Part shown: positions 17,476 through 28,266 of the stretch, one piece after another
Layout: each line of letters begins with the position of its first letter
How positions within the stretch are numbered: position 1 is the first letter of the stretch
NCBI RefSeq assembly: GCF_021654285.1
Contig: NZ_JAKFZS010000011.1
Coordinates: 124,001 to 188,000 of the forward strand
Reading direction: 5' to 3'
DNA from: Pseudoalteromonas luteoviolacea
Lineage (GTDB): Bacteria > Pseudomonadota > Gammaproteobacteria > Enterobacterales > Alteromonadaceae
Length of the DNA stretch: 64,000 nucleotides
Made by a program: the position numbers and the translations under genes
Notes under the pieces: model-generated
Seen by the model: only the letters and a program-made list of their open reading frames with translations
Database searches by the model: none
What the model was told of the DNA's origin: nothing

Positions 17476-17886
17476 TTACTTGCGGATTTTCTTAACTGCT
17501 TTGTCCAACACGCCATTCACGAATTTATGGCTGTCTTCTGCACCAAATATTTTGGCCAGTTCAATCCCTTCGTTGATAGCCACTTTATATGGCACATCTT
17601 CACGGAACTTAAGCTCATACGCGCTTACGCGTAAAGTCGCTAATTCAACCATGTCTAAATCGTCAAATGGACGAGACAGGTGAGGCTGAATCGCTTCATC
17701 CAACTGTTTATGGTTTACTGCAACACCACGTGCTAAATCTTTGAAGTATTCCACATCGACTTTTGATACGTCGTTCTCAATTAGCATTTGCTGCTCAATA
17801 TCAGCAATTGGGTTGCCACTTAACTGCCATGAGTAGACAGCTTGCAATGCAAGCACACGCGCTTTACGTCTAGCTGCTGGTTTCAC
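17476..17886 (-). CDS. nusB: Transcription antitermination factor NusB
   Basis: 136-residue all-helical RNA-binding protein that, with NusE (S10), binds boxA in rRNA leaders. Recognised by [21 protein letters not shown] at the N-terminus, [14 protein letters not shown] and the C-terminal [36 protein letters not shown]. Full length for the family. Lies 11 bases after ribH, the usual order. Followed by the terminator at 17437-17459. Confidence 0.96.
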   Translation of the reverse strand: MKPAARRKARVLALQAVYSWQLSGNPIADIEQQMLIENDVSKVDVEYFKDLARGVAVNHKQLDEAIQPHLSRPFDDLDMVELATLRVSAYELKFREDVPYKVAINEGIELAKIFGAEDSHKFVNGVLDKAVKKIRK

Positions 17887-17897
17887 TTAGATTCCTC

Positions 17898-18362
17898 TTA
17901 AATTTGCTCAAGTACGTTAACCATTTCTAGTGCACCAAGTGCAGCTTCGCCACCCTTGTTACCCATTTTAGTTCCCGCACGCTCAATAGCTTGCTCAATA
18001 CTTTCTGTCGTCAATACACCAAAAGCAACTGGAATATCGTAGTCTAATGAAACGCATGCTAGTCCTTTATTTGATTCGTTAGCAACCAAATCAAAGTGTG
18101 GCGTACCGCCACGAATAATAACGCCTAGCGCGATAATAGCATCATGCTCTTTTTTCATTGCAACACGTTTAGCTGCAAGAGGTAACTCAACTGCACCTGG
18201 TACATAAACCACAGTGATGTCTTCATCTTTCACGCCACCTGTGCGCTTAAGCTCATCTACTGCACCTTCTAATAAGCTGCTGCCGATGAAATCGTTAAAA
18301 CGAGAAATGACAATGGCAAATTTTTTACCTGGTGCGAACTTGTTACCTTCAATTATTTTCAT
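17898..18362 (-). CDS. ribH: 6,7-dimethyl-8-ribityllumazine synthase
   Basis: 154 residues from the ATG at 18362 (AGGA about 10 bases before), giving [18 protein letters not shown]; an upstream in-frame start at 18416 would add a hydrophobic leader not found in the family. Condenses 5-amino-6-ribitylamino-uracil with 3,4-dihydroxybutanone phosphate. Motifs: [46 protein letters not shown] (catalytic His) and [12 protein letters not shown] with [13 protein letters not shown]. First gene after the ribBA terminator, leading nusB. Confidence 0.96.
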   Translation of the reverse strand: MKIIEGNKFAPGKKFAIVISRFNDFIGSSLLEGAVDELKRTGGVKDEDITVVYVPGAVELPLAAKRVAMKKEHDAIIALGVIIRGGTPHFDLVANESNKGLACVSLDYDIPVAFGVLTTESIEQAIERAGTKMGNKGGEAALGALEMVNVLEQI

Positions 18363-18425
18363 TAGATGATTCCTGATCAGTATTAGCAATAGCCAAATTG
18401 ACGCGCATAATAGCACATCTTAAAG

Positions 18426-18464
18426 AAAAACACCTACTGTCCAACCAGACAGTAGGTGTAAAAA
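18426..18464 (-). terminator. Terminator after ribBA
   Basis: Perfect 12-base stem ACACCTACTGTC (18430-18441) / GACAGTAGGTGT (18448-18459), 6-base loop. On the minus strand it is followed by TTTTTCTTTA; on the plus strand by AAAAAG. Separates the nrdR-ribD-ribE-ribBA unit from ribH-nusB. Confidence 0.88.
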
Positions 18465-18477
18465 GTGAAGAGCGAGA

Positions 18478-19590
18478 CTATTTCGGCTCTACGTAATCGA
18501 CAACTTCTAAGTGGAAGCCAGAAAGTGCATGATATTTCTTCGGCAAACTCATCAGACGCATTTTCTGAATGCCCAAATCTGCCAAAATTTGTGAACCTAC
18601 ACCAACTGTGCGAGATGTACCTTGAAACTTACGGTAGTTGATTTTCTCGCCTTGATCTTCAGCTGCAAAGGCTTTAACCAATTGCTCTAAGTCTTCAGTC
18701 TGTTCATTTTTACCAAGAATGACCAATGCGCCTTCATGCTCTGCGATGTATTCCATTGCACCATGTAAAGTCCAGCTGCGATCTGCACTTCTATCAGATA
18801 GGAGAATATCATTGAATGTGCTTTGTAAATGAACACGTACCAGTGTCGGCTCATCTTCTTTAACTTCACCTTTTAGCAACACGTAATGCAGCTGATTATC
18901 AATGGTATCTTTGTAGGTAACTAGGTCAAATTCACCGTACTCAGTTGGCAGCTTACACTGAGCCACTTTTTCGATTGTTGTTTCATTCAGGTTACGGTAT
19001 TCGATTAAATCAGCAATGGTGCCAATTTTAATATCATGTTCTTTTGCAAACACTTCCAGCTCTGGACGCCTTGCCATAGTGCCGTCTGGGTTCAGAATTT
19101 CAACAATTACTGACGACGGTTCTAGTCCAGCCAAACGTGCTAAATCACAGCCCGCTTCGGTGTGCCCTGCACGAGTCAAAACACCACCAGGTTGCGCCAT
19201 AATAGGGAAAATATGACCAGGCTGAACGATATCTTCTGGAACAGCGCCTTTAGCAACAGCCGCTTGCACTGTACGGGCTCTATCCGCAGCAGAAATACCT
19301 GTTGTCACCCCTTTAGCCGCTTCGATTGACATCGTAAAATTAGTAGAAAACTGCGCGCCGTTATTTCGCACCATAAGTGGCAGGTCGAGTTGTTGACATC
19401 TTTCTTGTGTCATCGTTAGGCAAATCAAACCTCGGCCATAGGTCGCCATAAAGTTAATCGCTTCAGGCGTAATATGTTCTGCCGCGATGATCAGGTCACC
19501 TTCATTTTCTCGATCTTCATCGTCCATCAAAATAACCATTTTACCGGCTTTAATGTCTTCGATGATTTCTTTTGCGCTGTTTAAGCTCAT
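18478..19590 (-). CDS. ribBA: 3,4-dihydroxy-2-butanone-4-phosphate synthase with degenerate GTP cyclohydrolase II-like domain
   Basis: 370 residues. The N-terminal domain (1-200) is an intact Rib[13 protein letters not shown] (acidic metal loop), [18 protein letters not shown] and [21 protein letters not shown]. The C-terminal half has the RibA-like fold but lacks the GTP cyclohydrolase II zinc signature (three Cys in a CLTGD...CDCG context): the corresponding stretch is [18 protein letters not shown] with no Cys. It therefore probably has no GTP cyclohydrolase II activity (RibBX-type protein), and a separate ribA should exist elsewhere. Last gene before the terminator at 18426-18464. Confidence 0.93.
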   Translation of the reverse strand: MSLNSAKEIIEDIKAGKMVILMDDEDRENEGDLIIAAEHITPEAINFMATYGRGLICLTMTQERCQQLDLPLMVRNNGAQFSTNFTMSIEAAKGVTTGISAADRARTVQAAVAKGAVPEDIVQPGHIFPIMAQPGGVLTRAGHTEAGCDLARLAGLEPSSVIVEILNPDGTMARRPELEVFAKEHDIKIGTIADLIEYRNLNETTIEKVAQCKLPTEYGEFDLVTYKDTIDNQLHYVLLKGEVKEDEPTLVRVHLQSTFNDILLSDRSADRSWTLHGAMEYIAEHEGALVILGKNEQTEDLEQLVKAFAAEDQGEKINYRKFQGTSRTVGVGSQILADLGIQKMRLMSLPKKYHALSGFHLEVVDYVEPK

Positions 19591-19625
19591 AGTTTTCCCA
19601 TTAATTACTTTGTTTGAATGGCCAA

Positions 19626-20282
19626 TTACTTAATAAAGCCAGCTTGTGCCAACAAACTGGTTGTGAGAGTCGATTCACTTGAAGTCGTTTGAGTACCTTG
19701 CATTAAGCGCTCCAAGTATCTAGCAATTTGATCAACTTCTAGATTCACCACAGTACCGACTTTAAAATCCGCTATTGTTGTTTCTTGTGCGGTATGTGGC
19801 ACTATGGTGAGTTTAAATTTATTTCCTTCAACAGCATTGACTGTCAGGCTTATCCCGTCGATAGCAACAGAGCCTTTATAAGGAATATATTTTATCAGAC
19901 TATCTGGCGCCGATAGCCAATAATCCGTGGCGCGAGCATTTTCTTCAACTGCCACAATGGTTGCAACGCCATCAACATGGCCAGATACTAAATGCCCGCC
20001 AAGACGCGAAATCGGCTGCAGTGCTTTTTCCAAATTGACCTTTTGTCCAACTTGATAATCGCCAAAACGTGTAAGCGACAAGGTTTCATTTGATACGTCC
20101 GCTTTAAAGCCATTACTGTATTTTTCAACTACGGTAAGGCAAACACCATTAGTGGCGATACTATCGCCGAGCGCCACATCAGTCATATCTAAATTGTGAG
20201 ATTGCACTTTTACACTTAAATCACCTTGCTTCAAAGTAAGTTCAGTGAGTGTACCCGTTGCTTCAATGATACCTGTAAACAT
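19626..20282 (-). CDS. ribE: Riboflavin synthase alpha subunit
   Basis: 218 residues, two lumazine-binding repeats. It dismutates two dimethyl-ribityllumazines to riboflavin. Seen: start [36 protein letters not shown], and the second repeat [17 protein letters not shown] with [10 protein letters not shown]. Usual length. Starts 8 bases after ribD and lies 35 bases before ribBA. The symbol ribC is also used for this gene in some species. Confidence 0.96.
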   Translation of the reverse strand: MFTGIIEATGTLTELTLKQGDLSVKVQSHNLDMTDVALGDSIATNGVCLTVVEKYSNGFKADVSNETLSLTRFGDYQVGQKVNLEKALQPISRLGGHLVSGHVDGVATIVAVEENARATDYWLSAPDSLIKYIPYKGSVAIDGISLTVNAVEGNKFKLTIVPHTAQETTIADFKVGTVVNLEVDQIARYLERLMQGTQTTSSESTLTTSLLAQAGFIK

Positions 20283-20290
20283 ATGTACTC

Positions 20291-21406
20291 TTATTTAGTG
20301 GTCGCACTTATGCGAATGTCTGTGCCAACTTGGACACACTCTGTAATTTTAACTTCTGATATTTGGGACATCTCTGTTAAAACAGAACTGTTAAATAGGC
20401 CCCTGCCACCTTCACCGATAATTTTTGGCGCCATGTAAATGATATATTCATCAATGAGCTTTTGCTCGTGCATTGCACCGCATAAAGTTGCGCCGGCTTC
20501 CAGCCAGATTTGATTAATATTTTGCGTCGCCAAGTAGTCAATTGCAGCATGTAAATCTAGCTTACCTTCGGTTTCAGGTAAGCACACTTGCTCTACAAAA
20601 TGAGGCCATTGATGCTGTTTATCAAGCTTGGTACGTAAAATAATAATTTTAGATTCTTGGCTAAATAAGCCTAGGTTAGGATGTAAGCGATTTTGCGTAT
20701 CGATGATCACACGAATGGGTTGACGTAATTGCGCTAGGTTATCCACCAATTCAAAGTCTTTAAATTCACTGGCGCGCACATTGAGCTTGGCATCATCAAC
20801 CAACACCGTGTCGGCACCAGACAAAATAGCACAGCTTTGCGCTCTATAGCTCTGTACATCTTGTCTTGCAATTGGACCAGTGATCCACTTACTTTTGCCA
20901 TTTCGTAGCGCCGTTTTACCATCTAAACTTGCGGCGAGTTTTGCAATCACATAAGGCTTTCCAGTTTCCATCTTTTTGAGAAAGCCTTTATTTAAAGCCC
21001 GCGCCTCTTGCTCCAGCAAGCCAAATGCGGTTTCAATACCTGCTTGCTCTAACATTTTTATGCCATTGCCAGCCACTTGTGGATTTGGGTCAACCATGGC
21101 GCAAATCACTTTTTTCACGCCCGCATCAATTAACCCTTTAGCACAAGGCGGAGTTCGGCCATAGTGACTGCAAGGCTCTAGGGTTACATAAGCTGTAGCG
21201 CCATGCGTCTTCCCTTCTGCTTCTCTTAAAGCATGTACTTCAGCATGAGGACCACCTGCCTGAATATGAAAGCCTTGCCCTATTATTTTTTCGTTCTTAA
21301 CAAGGACACAGCCAACATTTGGATTTGGCGTTGTGGTGTACTGACCCTGCTTAGCAAGTTCAATGGCCAGTGCCATATACTCATGATCAGCTTGTGTAAA
21401 ATGCAT
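20291..21406 (-). CDS. ribD: Bifunctional riboflavin deaminase/reductase RibD
   Basis: 371 residues. N-terminal deaminase (1-145) with zinc ligands GGPHAEVHAL and PCSHYGRTPPCAKGL; C-terminal NADPH reductase (150-371) with PYVIAKLAASLDGKTAL, IDTQNRLHP and LEAGATLCGAM, GEGGRGLF. Performs the second and third steps of riboflavin synthesis. Its ATG overlaps the nrdR stop by one base (TGATG), so translation is probably coupled to nrdR. Confidence 0.96.
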   Translation of the reverse strand: MHFTQADHEYMALAIELAKQGQYTTTPNPNVGCVLVKNEKIIGQGFHIQAGGPHAEVHALREAEGKTHGATAYVTLEPCSHYGRTPPCAKGLIDAGVKKVICAMVDPNPQVAGNGIKMLEQAGIETAFGLLEQEARALNKGFLKKMETGKPYVIAKLAASLDGKTALRNGKSKWITGPIARQDVQSYRAQSCAILSGADTVLVDDAKLNVRASEFKDFELVDNLAQLRQPIRVIIDTQNRLHPNLGLFSQESKIIILRTKLDKQHQWPHFVEQVCLPETEGKLDLHAAIDYLATQNINQIWLEAGATLCGAMHEQKLIDEYIIYMAPKIIGEGGRGLFNSSVLTEMSQISEVKITECVQVGTDIRISATTK

Positions 21407-21855
21407 CAGTCTCCCAACCTCGCGATTTCCTCACCAAACTCTTTGATGTCTTCAAAACTGCGATAAACTGAAGCAAAGCGAACGTAAGCGACTTTGTCGA
21501 GCTTTTTCAGAGCTTCCATAATGCATTCGCCGATCATTTTGCTGTTAACCTCTCTCTCTCCGGTTGCTCGGATCTGAGATTTGATTTGATGTACGACTTC
21601 TTCAATTTGCTCAGTGCTAACTGGGCGCTTTTCTAATGCGCGATGTAAACCATTTAGCAATTTATCTTCATTGAAAGGCTCCCGTGTACCATCTTGCTTA
21701 ATCACTCGGGGCATTAATAATTCCGCGCCTTCAAACGTCGTAAAGCGCTCATGACAAACTATACATTCACGGCGGCGTCTTACTTGGTGCCCAGACGCCA
21801 CCAAGCGCGAATCAATCACTTTAGTATCTTTTGCCGTACAAAAAGGACAATGCAT
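21406..21855 (-). CDS. nrdR: Transcriptional repressor NrdR
   Basis: 149 residues. N-terminal zinc ribbon [19 protein letters not shown] ... [16 protein letters not shown] (four Cys) and an ATP-cone ([30 protein letters not shown]). Represses ribonucleotide reductase genes through NrdR boxes when dATP is high. Heads the rib operon, the usual Gammaproteobacteria order, and overlaps ribD by a single base. Full length for the family. I did not find an NrdR box within the window. Confidence 0.97.
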   Translation of the reverse strand: MHCPFCTAKDTKVIDSRLVASGHQVRRRRECIVCHERFTTFEGAELLMPRVIKQDGTREPFNEDKLLNGLHRALEKRPVSTEQIEEVVHQIKSQIRATGEREVNSKMIGECIMEALKKLDKVAYVRFASVYRSFEDIKEFGEEIARLGD

Positions 21856-21955
21856 AAATTCTCACTGTTGGGTAGTATTTTTAATGCGGCGTATAAATAT
21901 GGTCAATCTCTGCTTAACAGGTGCCTTTGTTTAGCACACCGAACGCATAGATAAT

Positions 21956-21983
21956 AAAAAGGCCGCATAAATGCGGCCTTTAT
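21956..21983 (-). terminator. Terminator after glyA
   Basis: Stem AAAGGCCGCAT/ATGCGGCCTTT around 21958-21981 with a short AA loop; on the minus strand the 3' arm is followed by a T-rich tail (TTTTTATTAT, from the plus-strand A-run near 21951-21960). Ends glyA, upstream of nrdR. Confidence 0.85.
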
Positions 21984-22015
21984 AATATCAAAAATAACGC
22001 AAATTGTGACTCTAA

Positions 22016-23272
22016 TTATGCGTAAACAGGTAATTTAGCACAGATGGCTTTTACCTTTTCTTTTACTTGTGCCTGTACTGATTCATCATCGATGTTATCT
22101 AATACATCACAGATCCAACCTGCCAATTCACCTGCTTCAGCTTCTTTAAAGCCACGACGTGTGATAGCCGGTGAACCAATACGAAGACCAGATGTCACAA
22201 ATGGTGAGCGAGGGTCATTTGGTACAGAGTTTTTATTTACTGTAATGTTTGCACGGCCCAGTGCTGCATCAGCATCTTTACCTGTGATGTCTTTATCAAT
22301 AAGGTCAAGCAGGAATAGGTGGTTATCTGTTTTACCAGAAACAACTTTATAACCACGCTCTTGTAGAACAGCGACCATCGCTTGTGCATTCTTAACAACT
22401 TGTGTTTGGTAAGTTTTGAATTCAGGCTCTAGTGCTTCTTTGAATGCAACCGCTTTTGCTGCGATCACGTGACATAAAGGACCACCTTGACCACCAGGGA
22501 ATACTGCACTGTTTAGCTTTTTGTAAACATCTTCATCACCACATGCAGAAACAATCAAACCACCGCGAGGACCAGCCAATGTTTTGTGCGTTGTTGTAGT
22601 CACAACGTGTGCATGAGGTACTGGGTTAGGGTAAACACCAGCAGCTACAAGACCAGCAACGTGTGCCATGTCTACAAGTAAATATGCGCCAACTTTGTCT
22701 GCAATTTCACGGAATTTAGCCCAATCAACAATACCAGAGTAAGCAGAGAAACCACCAATGATCATTTTTGGTTTGTGCTCAAGTGCTAACGCTTCTACTT
22801 GTGCATAGTCAATTTCGCCAGTCTCTTCGTTTAGGCCATACTGGATTGCATTGTATGTTTTACCTGAGAAGTTTACATGAGAACCGTGCGTTAAGTGACC
22901 ACCGTGAGCAAGGCTCATACCTAATACAGTGTCATGTGGCTGAAGTAGCGCTTGAAAAACAGCAGCATTTGCTTGAGAACCAGCGTGCGGCTGAACGTTT
23001 GCGTAGTCTGCACCAAATAGTTCACATGCGCGGTCAATTGCCAGCTGCTCCACCACATCTACGTGCTCACAACCGCCGTAATAACGCTTACCAGGGTAAC
23101 CTTCTGCGTACTTATTTGTAAGTTGTGACCCTTGAGCCTCTAAAACACGCGGGCTACAGTAGTTTTCAGATGCGATTAGCTCAATGTGCTCTTCTTGACG
23201 AGTCGTTTCAGACTGGATCGCGTTAAATAATTCAGGGTCAAAATCTGCAATATTCATGTTACGTTCTAACAT
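22016..23272 (-). CDS. glyA: Serine hydroxymethyltransferase
   Basis: 418 residues from the ATG at 23272 with AGGAG 5 bases upstream; an earlier in-frame ATG at 23290 gives an atypical leader. PLP enzyme that interconverts serine and glycine and loads tetrahydrofolate. Seen: [43 protein letters not shown], and the PLP-lysine motif [16 protein letters not shown]; ends with CAKLPVYA. Between thrC and nrdR on the same strand, with its own terminator. Confidence 0.97.
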   Translation of the reverse strand: MLERNMNIADFDPELFNAIQSETTRQEEHIELIASENYCSPRVLEAQGSQLTNKYAEGYPGKRYYGGCEHVDVVEQLAIDRACELFGADYANVQPHAGSQANAAVFQALLQPHDTVLGMSLAHGGHLTHGSHVNFSGKTYNAIQYGLNEETGEIDYAQVEALALEHKPKMIIGGFSAYSGIVDWAKFREIADKVGAYLLVDMAHVAGLVAAGVYPNPVPHAHVVTTTTHKTLAGPRGGLIVSACGDEDVYKKLNSAVFPGGQGGPLCHVIAAKAVAFKEALEPEFKTYQTQVVKNAQAMVAVLQERGYKVVSGKTDNHLFLLDLIDKDITGKDADAALGRANITVNKNSVPNDPRSPFVTSGLRIGSPAITRRGFKEAEAGELAGWICDVLDNIDDESVQAQVKEKVKAICAKLPVYA

Positions 23273-23456
23273 GGTTTCTCCTAGGTGCACGTATGATTAA
23301 ATTTACCGAATGCAATTGTACGCAATTTACATCCAATTGCCTACGAAATCTGCGTGGCTCTATTTAAGCAAGGATTGAATTTATTTCACAGTGTTTCAGG
23401 GATGATATTTTTTTATTTAAATATAAAAAATATTTATGTGGATTAGCTCATTCATT

Positions 23457-23506
23457 AAAAAATAAAATGTGCATACATTCACCTTTTGTTGATTTATGTA
23501 TGCACA
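23457..23506 (-). terminator. Terminator after thrC
   Basis: Perfect 11-base arms TGTGCATACAT (23468-23478) / ATGTATGCACA (23496-23506), 17-base loop, then on the minus strand TTTTATTTTTT. Ends the thr operon 20 bases past the thrC stop. Confidence 0.8.
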
Positions 23507-23526
23507 GGCCAATGAAATACGTGCGG

Positions 23527-24813
23527 TTAAGACCCTAGTTTCTCAAACAAACGTGACTTAAGCACACCATAATCAGCGTGGATAACCTCTGCTAAGCATG
23601 GCTTAGCTAAAGCCTGTGCAAGCACTTGCGGCATATCAAGTTGTTGTTCTAACACATCTTCAACAGAGTCTTTAAATTTAGCCGGATGTGCTGTCGCCAA
23701 AAATATCCCCGTTTGATTATCGGATTTATTAATTTGCAAACCTTCATAAGCGATCGCGGTATGTGGTTCTGCAACATAGCCAAGCTTGTTGATGTGCTTC
23801 ATCACTTCTTGAGTACGAGATTCATCCACCGAACATGAATAAAAATCATCTTTGCCAAATATTTCTGCATTAAGTATGCTTTCAACACGAGGCCAGTTAT
23901 TAGGTTTACTCACATCCATTGCATTAGATAACGACTCTAAAGTCGCATTGGGAGACCAACTTCCTGTTTCAATATAACGCGGTACAGTGTCATTTTGATT
24001 TGTCGTCGCACTGAGTTTATTGACAGGCAGTCCAATCGCCGCGGCTATCATCGCAGCACACACATTACCGAAATTACCACTAGGGACAGAGATATGTAAT
24101 TGCTGGCGTTGACGCTCAGGTAATTGTGCAACTGCTTCAAAGTAATAACACACTTGAGCTAACAAACGGCTAATATTGATTGAGTTTGCCGAATTTAGCC
24201 CGAGCTTAGACTTTACTTCCTCATCCAAAAAAGCCTGCTTTACTAGTGCTTGACAATCATCAAAGCTCCCTTCTACCGCATAGCAATGTATGTTTTTACC
24301 CAGCGTTGTGAATAGTTTTTGTTGTGCCAGCGAAATTTTGCCTTGCGGGTATAAAATTACGACGTCTACATTTTCTTTACCGTAAAATGCATGGGCAACC
24401 GCCGCGCCAGTATCTCCGCTGGTCGCTGTTAAAATTGTAACCCGCTCGCCTTGATTAAATAAGCCGATGCACTCAGACATAAAGCGCCCGCCGAAATCTT
24501 TAAAGGCTAGTGTCGGGCCATGAAATAGCTCTAAGCAATACGTATTCTTTTCAACCTCAACAATTGGCGCAGGAAAATTAAAGGCGCTATCCACCATTTC
24601 ATCAAGCGTATCACTTGGTAGCTCATCACCGATAAGATGCTGTAAGATTTTACTACTGCGGGCTTTAAATGGCATCGCTAACAGCGCATCAACATCTTCC
24701 ATTGCCACTAATTTCTCAGGAAAAAAAACGCCTTGATTACGCCCTAGGCCAATTTTCACCGCCTCTGTAAATGAAACCTGCTGCTCAGGATCCATAAGAT
24801 TAACTAAATTCAT
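23527..24813 (-). CDS. thrC: Threonine synthase
   Basis: 428-residue PLP enzyme converting O-phospho-homoserine to threonine. Seen: GLGRNQGVFFPE, LELFHGPTLAFKDFGGRFM (PLP lysine), TILTATSGDTGAAVAHAFYG, ISVPSGNFGNVCA, and TAHPAKFKDSVE. Length is that of the E. coli enzyme. Last gene of thrABC, 10 bases after thrB, under the thr attenuator. Confidence 0.97.
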   Translation of the reverse strand: MNLVNLMDPEQQVSFTEAVKIGLGRNQGVFFPEKLVAMEDVDALLAMPFKARSSKILQHLIGDELPSDTLDEMVDSAFNFPAPIVEVEKNTYCLELFHGPTLAFKDFGGRFMSECIGLFNQGERVTILTATSGDTGAAVAHAFYGKENVDVVILYPQGKISLAQQKLFTTLGKNIHCYAVEGSFDDCQALVKQAFLDEEVKSKLGLNSANSINISRLLAQVCYYFEAVAQLPERQRQQLHISVPSGNFGNVCAAMIAAAIGLPVNKLSATTNQNDTVPRYIETGSWSPNATLESLSNAMDVSKPNNWPRVESILNAEIFGKDDFYSCSVDESRTQEVMKHINKLGYVAEPHTAIAYEGLQINKSDNQTGIFLATAHPAKFKDSVEDVLEQQLDMPQVLAQALAKPCLAEVIHADYGVLKSRLFEKLGS

Positions 24814-24823
24814 TTTTAATTCC

Positions 24824-25753
24824 TTAAACCAATTCTCTGGTGCCCATACTGTCTATTTGACAGATGTGACTAAACCCTTGTTCGTTCAGATAGTGTGACT
24901 GCAGCCAATTTTGACACTTTTGCGCAATCTCTAATGAATCGCACAGCGCAAATAGTGTTGGTCCAGCGCCAGATATACTCACTACACTGGCGCCCAACTC
25001 CGGTAAGCTCAACTTTGCTTCCTTCAACCCTTCAATAAGTGGCGAACGACTTGGCTCTGCCACCTTGTCTTGCATAAGCGCAACAGCCTCATCAAATCGA
25101 TTTAACTGCAACAAAGTACAAAATGAGGACATTCTTTGGGCAAACTCAACACTTTCACTTAATGTGAGCGTCGTAGGTAATACCGCCCTTGCTTTAAATG
25201 TATTTAATGCAAATCCAGGATATGCCACAACAATATACCAGTTCGGGTCGACAGGTAATGCCAGTGCTCTGTCTGGTATTAATTCCGCAGTAAGCTGCAA
25301 CCCACCCAAATAACATGGCGTAATATTGTCATAATGACGTGCGCCACTCACTTTTGCCTCAAAGTCCGCCATTAGTTCAATCATTCGGGGTTGAGACAGC
25401 TCAGTGCCAGCAAACCCATTCAGTGCCGCAAAAGTTGCAACAACAGAACAAGCGCTCGAGCCTAAACCAGAACCAACTGGTAATTTTTTCTCAAGTGTCA
25501 AAGAGACACTTGGCATGTCAGATTTCACATGCGCTCTAAAATGGACCAAACATTGAAATGCCAAATTTTCTTTTGGATCTGTTGGGAGCTTATGCGCATA
25601 CTCACCAATACACTCAAACCTATCGTCATGGGCTTGCTCAATATGAACAACGTCACCCAAAAGCTGCCCATCTATCGGCGCGAGTGACGCACCGAGAGAA
25701 TCAAATCCGACACAGAAGTTTCCGATAGAAGCCGGTGCATAAAATTTTTTCAT
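24824..25753 (-). CDS. thrB: Homoserine kinase
   Basis: 309-residue GHMP-family kinase phosphorylating homoserine for threonine synthesis. ATP motif KKLPVGSGLGSSACSVVATF (residues about 86-105), N-terminal YAPASIGNFCVGFDSLG and C-terminal VVSISGAGPTLFALC are the three GHMP motifs. Starts 9 bases after thrA, ends 10 bases before thrC. Confidence 0.97.
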   Translation of the reverse strand: MKKFYAPASIGNFCVGFDSLGASLAPIDGQLLGDVVHIEQAHDDRFECIGEYAHKLPTDPKENLAFQCLVHFRAHVKSDMPSVSLTLEKKLPVGSGLGSSACSVVATFAALNGFAGTELSQPRMIELMADFEAKVSGARHYDNITPCYLGGLQLTAELIPDRALALPVDPNWYIVVAYPGFALNTFKARAVLPTTLTLSESVEFAQRMSSFCTLLQLNRFDEAVALMQDKVAEPSRSPLIEGLKEAKLSLPELGASVVSISGAGPTLFALCDSLEIAQKCQNWLQSHYLNEQGFSHICQIDSMGTRELV

Positions 25754-25762
25754 CGTGTACCC

Positions 25763-28180
25763 CTAGCGAGACAGTGTTTTTAAGATATCGGCAAAAACAC
25801 CCGCAGCGGTGACTTCTGCGCCTGCACCGTACCCTCTAATAACAAAAGGCTTCGGCTGATAATACTGGCTTAAAATTGCCAACGCGTTTTCACCATCACG
25901 AATATCATATAGCGCATGTTCTGAATCGACCGCTTCAATGCCAACGCGACAAATACCCTCTTTTATGCTGCCAACATAACGTAACTTCTTCCCCTCACTC
26001 GCTGCACTTTGCACGCGATCTGCGAAAGCTGCGTCCAGTTCAGGCAATTGCGCCATAAAATCATCAACGCTAGTACCAGCCGCAAATTCCTCAGGCACAA
26101 CGGGCTCAACTTCAATATCACTTAGTTCAAGTTCCAAGCCTGATTCACGTGCAATAATTAATAGCTTTCTAGCCACATCGGTACCAGATAAATCATCTCT
26201 TGGATCTGGTTCTGTGAAACCATTTCGCTTCGCTTGTGCAGTTGCTTCAGATAAGCTTAACCCATCTTCAATGGCACCGAACATATATGATAAAGAGCCA
26301 GATAAGATCCCACTAAAGGACAGTAGCTCATCCCCTGCGCCAAATAAAAGCTGTAAATTATCGAGTACCGGTAAGCCCGCACCGACGTTTGTTTCATATA
26401 AAAACTTGCGCCCTGATGACTGAGCAGCTTGTTGCAATGCTCGATAATAGGCCATGTCACCTGTATTGGCTTTTTTATTAGCTGCTACCACATGAAAGCC
26501 TGCTTTGAGAAAGTCTGCGTATTGATCTGCCAATCGTTCAGACGAGCTACAATCCACAATAACTGGGTTGATCAGATGATTGCGCTTTACAAATTGTTCA
26601 AGTTCATTGAGCTCGAAGCCTTTATTAGCCTGTTTTAATTCGTTTTCCCATTGATCAAAAACAACGCCTTCATAGCTCAGCAAGCATTGCCTTGAGTTTG
26701 CCACGCCGTATAGGTTTAATTTGATATTGCGATTTGCAAGCCAGGCTTGCTGTTTTTCTAGCTGCTTAATTAACTCTTTGCCCACTAAGCCGCAGCCAAG
26801 TAAAAAGACATCTATTGACGGAACATGAGTGAAAAAGTTTTCATGGCACACCTTCATCGCATCTTTGCATAAGTCACCCGGCACAACCGCAGATATTGCG
26901 CTCTCTGTAGAGTCTTGCGCAATGGCCACTACATTTACTTGAGCTTGCGACAAGGATGCAAAAAGCTTAGCCGCTAAGCCCTTATGTGACTTCATGTTGT
27001 CACCAACTAGGGTAACAATTGCAAGATCTTTGCGAACTTCAACAGGTTCGATTAAACCGGCTTGTGTTTCTAATTCAAATGCCGACTCTAAGGCGCTTAA
27101 AGCCAAAGATAAGTCGTGTTCATAAACACAAAAGCTAATGCTAAATTCACATGAAGATTGTGTGATTAGGACAATTGAAACGTTGTCGTTGGCAAGCGCA
27201 CCAAATACCCTCGCAGCCATCCCCACTTTGCCTTTCATGCCTGGCCCTGAAACAGTCAACATAGCCAGCTTATCCAAACTTGATAAGGCCTTTACAGGTT
27301 CATCACCACCGCCTTGGGAAGAAATGAGCGAGCCGGGCACGTCTGGATCATGCGTATTTTTGATTTCACAAGGTACATTTGTTTTCGCACACGGTAAGAT
27401 AGTTTTAGGGTGCAGCACTTTAGCACCAAAATAGGCGAGCTCCATGGCTTCTTTATAAGAGAGACGTTCAATTTTTGTCGCTTTTTTTATGAGTCTTGGA
27501 TCTGCACTATACACACCGTCAACATCAGTCCATATCTGACAAATATCTGCATTTAAACTCGCTGCCATAACTGCTGCCGAGTAATCAGAACCATTTCGAC
27601 CTAGGGTTGTTAACTCGCCTTCGACATTGCTGCCAGTAAAGCCTGCCATAACGAAGATGCCGTCATTCTTATCATTAATATGTTGGCGAACTTCAACTTT
27701 TGTTTTGTCTAAATCAACTTCTGAGTCAAGATACTCTAAGTTCGTTTTTATACATGCTACAGCATCTAACGCCTGAGCATTATGTGTTTTCAACATAGAG
27801 ACCATCAAGGAAACGCTAATTCGCTCACCAAAGCTAATTACATATGCATTAACCGCCGCAGGGCACTGCTTAAGTAGCTTAACACCCTCCAACTTTTCAC
27901 GAAGCTGCTCCAACTGAGGCCAACCTAGTACTTCACCATACTCAGATTCAACTTCCTGCTTCAAACCTTCGCTGCGCGCGACAAATGCATTCCACTGAGC
28001 TGTGTATTGTTCACCTTTTTCTGCGCTTTGTGCTAAAGACACTAAACTGTCGGTCATACCGCCAGGTGCTGATAAGACAACAACAGCCTTATCACCACCG
28101 TAATTTAGAATTAAAGATCTGACCCGCTTTAAACAAGCCATATCGGCAAGTGATGAGCCTCCGAATTTTAAAACTCGCAT
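25763..28180 (-). CDS. thrA: Bifunctional aspartokinase/homoserine dehydrogenase I
   Basis: 805 residues from the ATG at 28180 ([12 protein letters not shown]); a TTG two codons earlier is less likely. AGGA lies about 10 bases upstream. Domains: aspartokinase (1-285), two ACT domains (about 310-455; the usual site of feedback inhibition by threonine), homoserine dehydrogenase (460-805) with [41 protein letters not shown] and [15 protein letters not shown]. First committed and branch-point steps of the aspartate pathway. Expression is controlled by the leader/attenuator upstream. Confidence 0.97.
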   Translation of the reverse strand: MRVLKFGGSSLADMACLKRVRSLILNYGGDKAVVVLSAPGGMTDSLVSLAQSAEKGEQYTAQWNAFVARSEGLKQEVESEYGEVLGWPQLEQLREKLEGVKLLKQCPAAVNAYVISFGERISVSLMVSMLKTHNAQALDAVACIKTNLEYLDSEVDLDKTKVEVRQHINDKNDGIFVMAGFTGSNVEGELTTLGRNGSDYSAAVMAASLNADICQIWTDVDGVYSADPRLIKKATKIERLSYKEAMELAYFGAKVLHPKTILPCAKTNVPCEIKNTHDPDVPGSLISSQGGGDEPVKALSSLDKLAMLTVSGPGMKGKVGMAARVFGALANDNVSIVLITQSSCEFSISFCVYEHDLSLALSALESAFELETQAGLIEPVEVRKDLAIVTLVGDNMKSHKGLAAKLFASLSQAQVNVVAIAQDSTESAISAVVPGDLCKDAMKVCHENFFTHVPSIDVFLLGCGLVGKELIKQLEKQQAWLANRNIKLNLYGVANSRQCLLSYEGVVFDQWENELKQANKGFELNELEQFVKRNHLINPVIVDCSSSERLADQYADFLKAGFHVVAANKKANTGDMAYYRALQQAAQSSGRKFLYETNVGAGLPVLDNLQLLFGAGDELLSFSGILSGSLSYMFGAIEDGLSLSEATAQAKRNGFTEPDPRDDLSGTDVARKLLIIARESGLELELSDIEVEPVVPEEFAAGTSVDDFMAQLPELDAAFADRVQSAASEGKKLRYVGSIKEGICRVGIEAVDSEHALYDIRDGENALAILSQYYQPKPFVIRGYGAGAEVTAAGVFADILKTLSR

Positions 28181-28205
28181 AATCAATTTTCCTCATTCCA
28201 AAACC

Positions 28206-28243
28206 AAAAAAGGCCTGTGCTCTCAGTGAGCACAGGCCTTTTT
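28206..28243 (-). terminator. thr operon attenuator terminator
   Basis: Minus-strand stem AAAAAGGCCTGTGCTC (28243-28228) / GAGCACAGGCCTTTTT (28222-28207) with a 5-base ACTGA loop, followed by a T6 run (28211-28206). It sits between the leader peptide and thrA. An alternative partner, minus-strand GCATAGGTC (28264-28256), can pair over nine positions (two G-U) with the 5' arm GGCCTGTGC (28238-28230) as the antiterminator. A third hairpin (28264-28272 with 28278-28286) lies inside the leader peptide codons and its stop codon. Confidence 0.92.
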
Positions 28244-28266
28244 CAAATATGCACGGACCTATGCCA

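Noticed and set aside
23273-23526. Riboswitch upstream of glyA
   Set aside because: No glycine- or purine-type conserved core seen; the inverted repeat there fits the thrC terminator.
28181-28186. TTG start for thrA
   Set aside because: The ATG two codons later matches the family start and has a suitable ribosome site.
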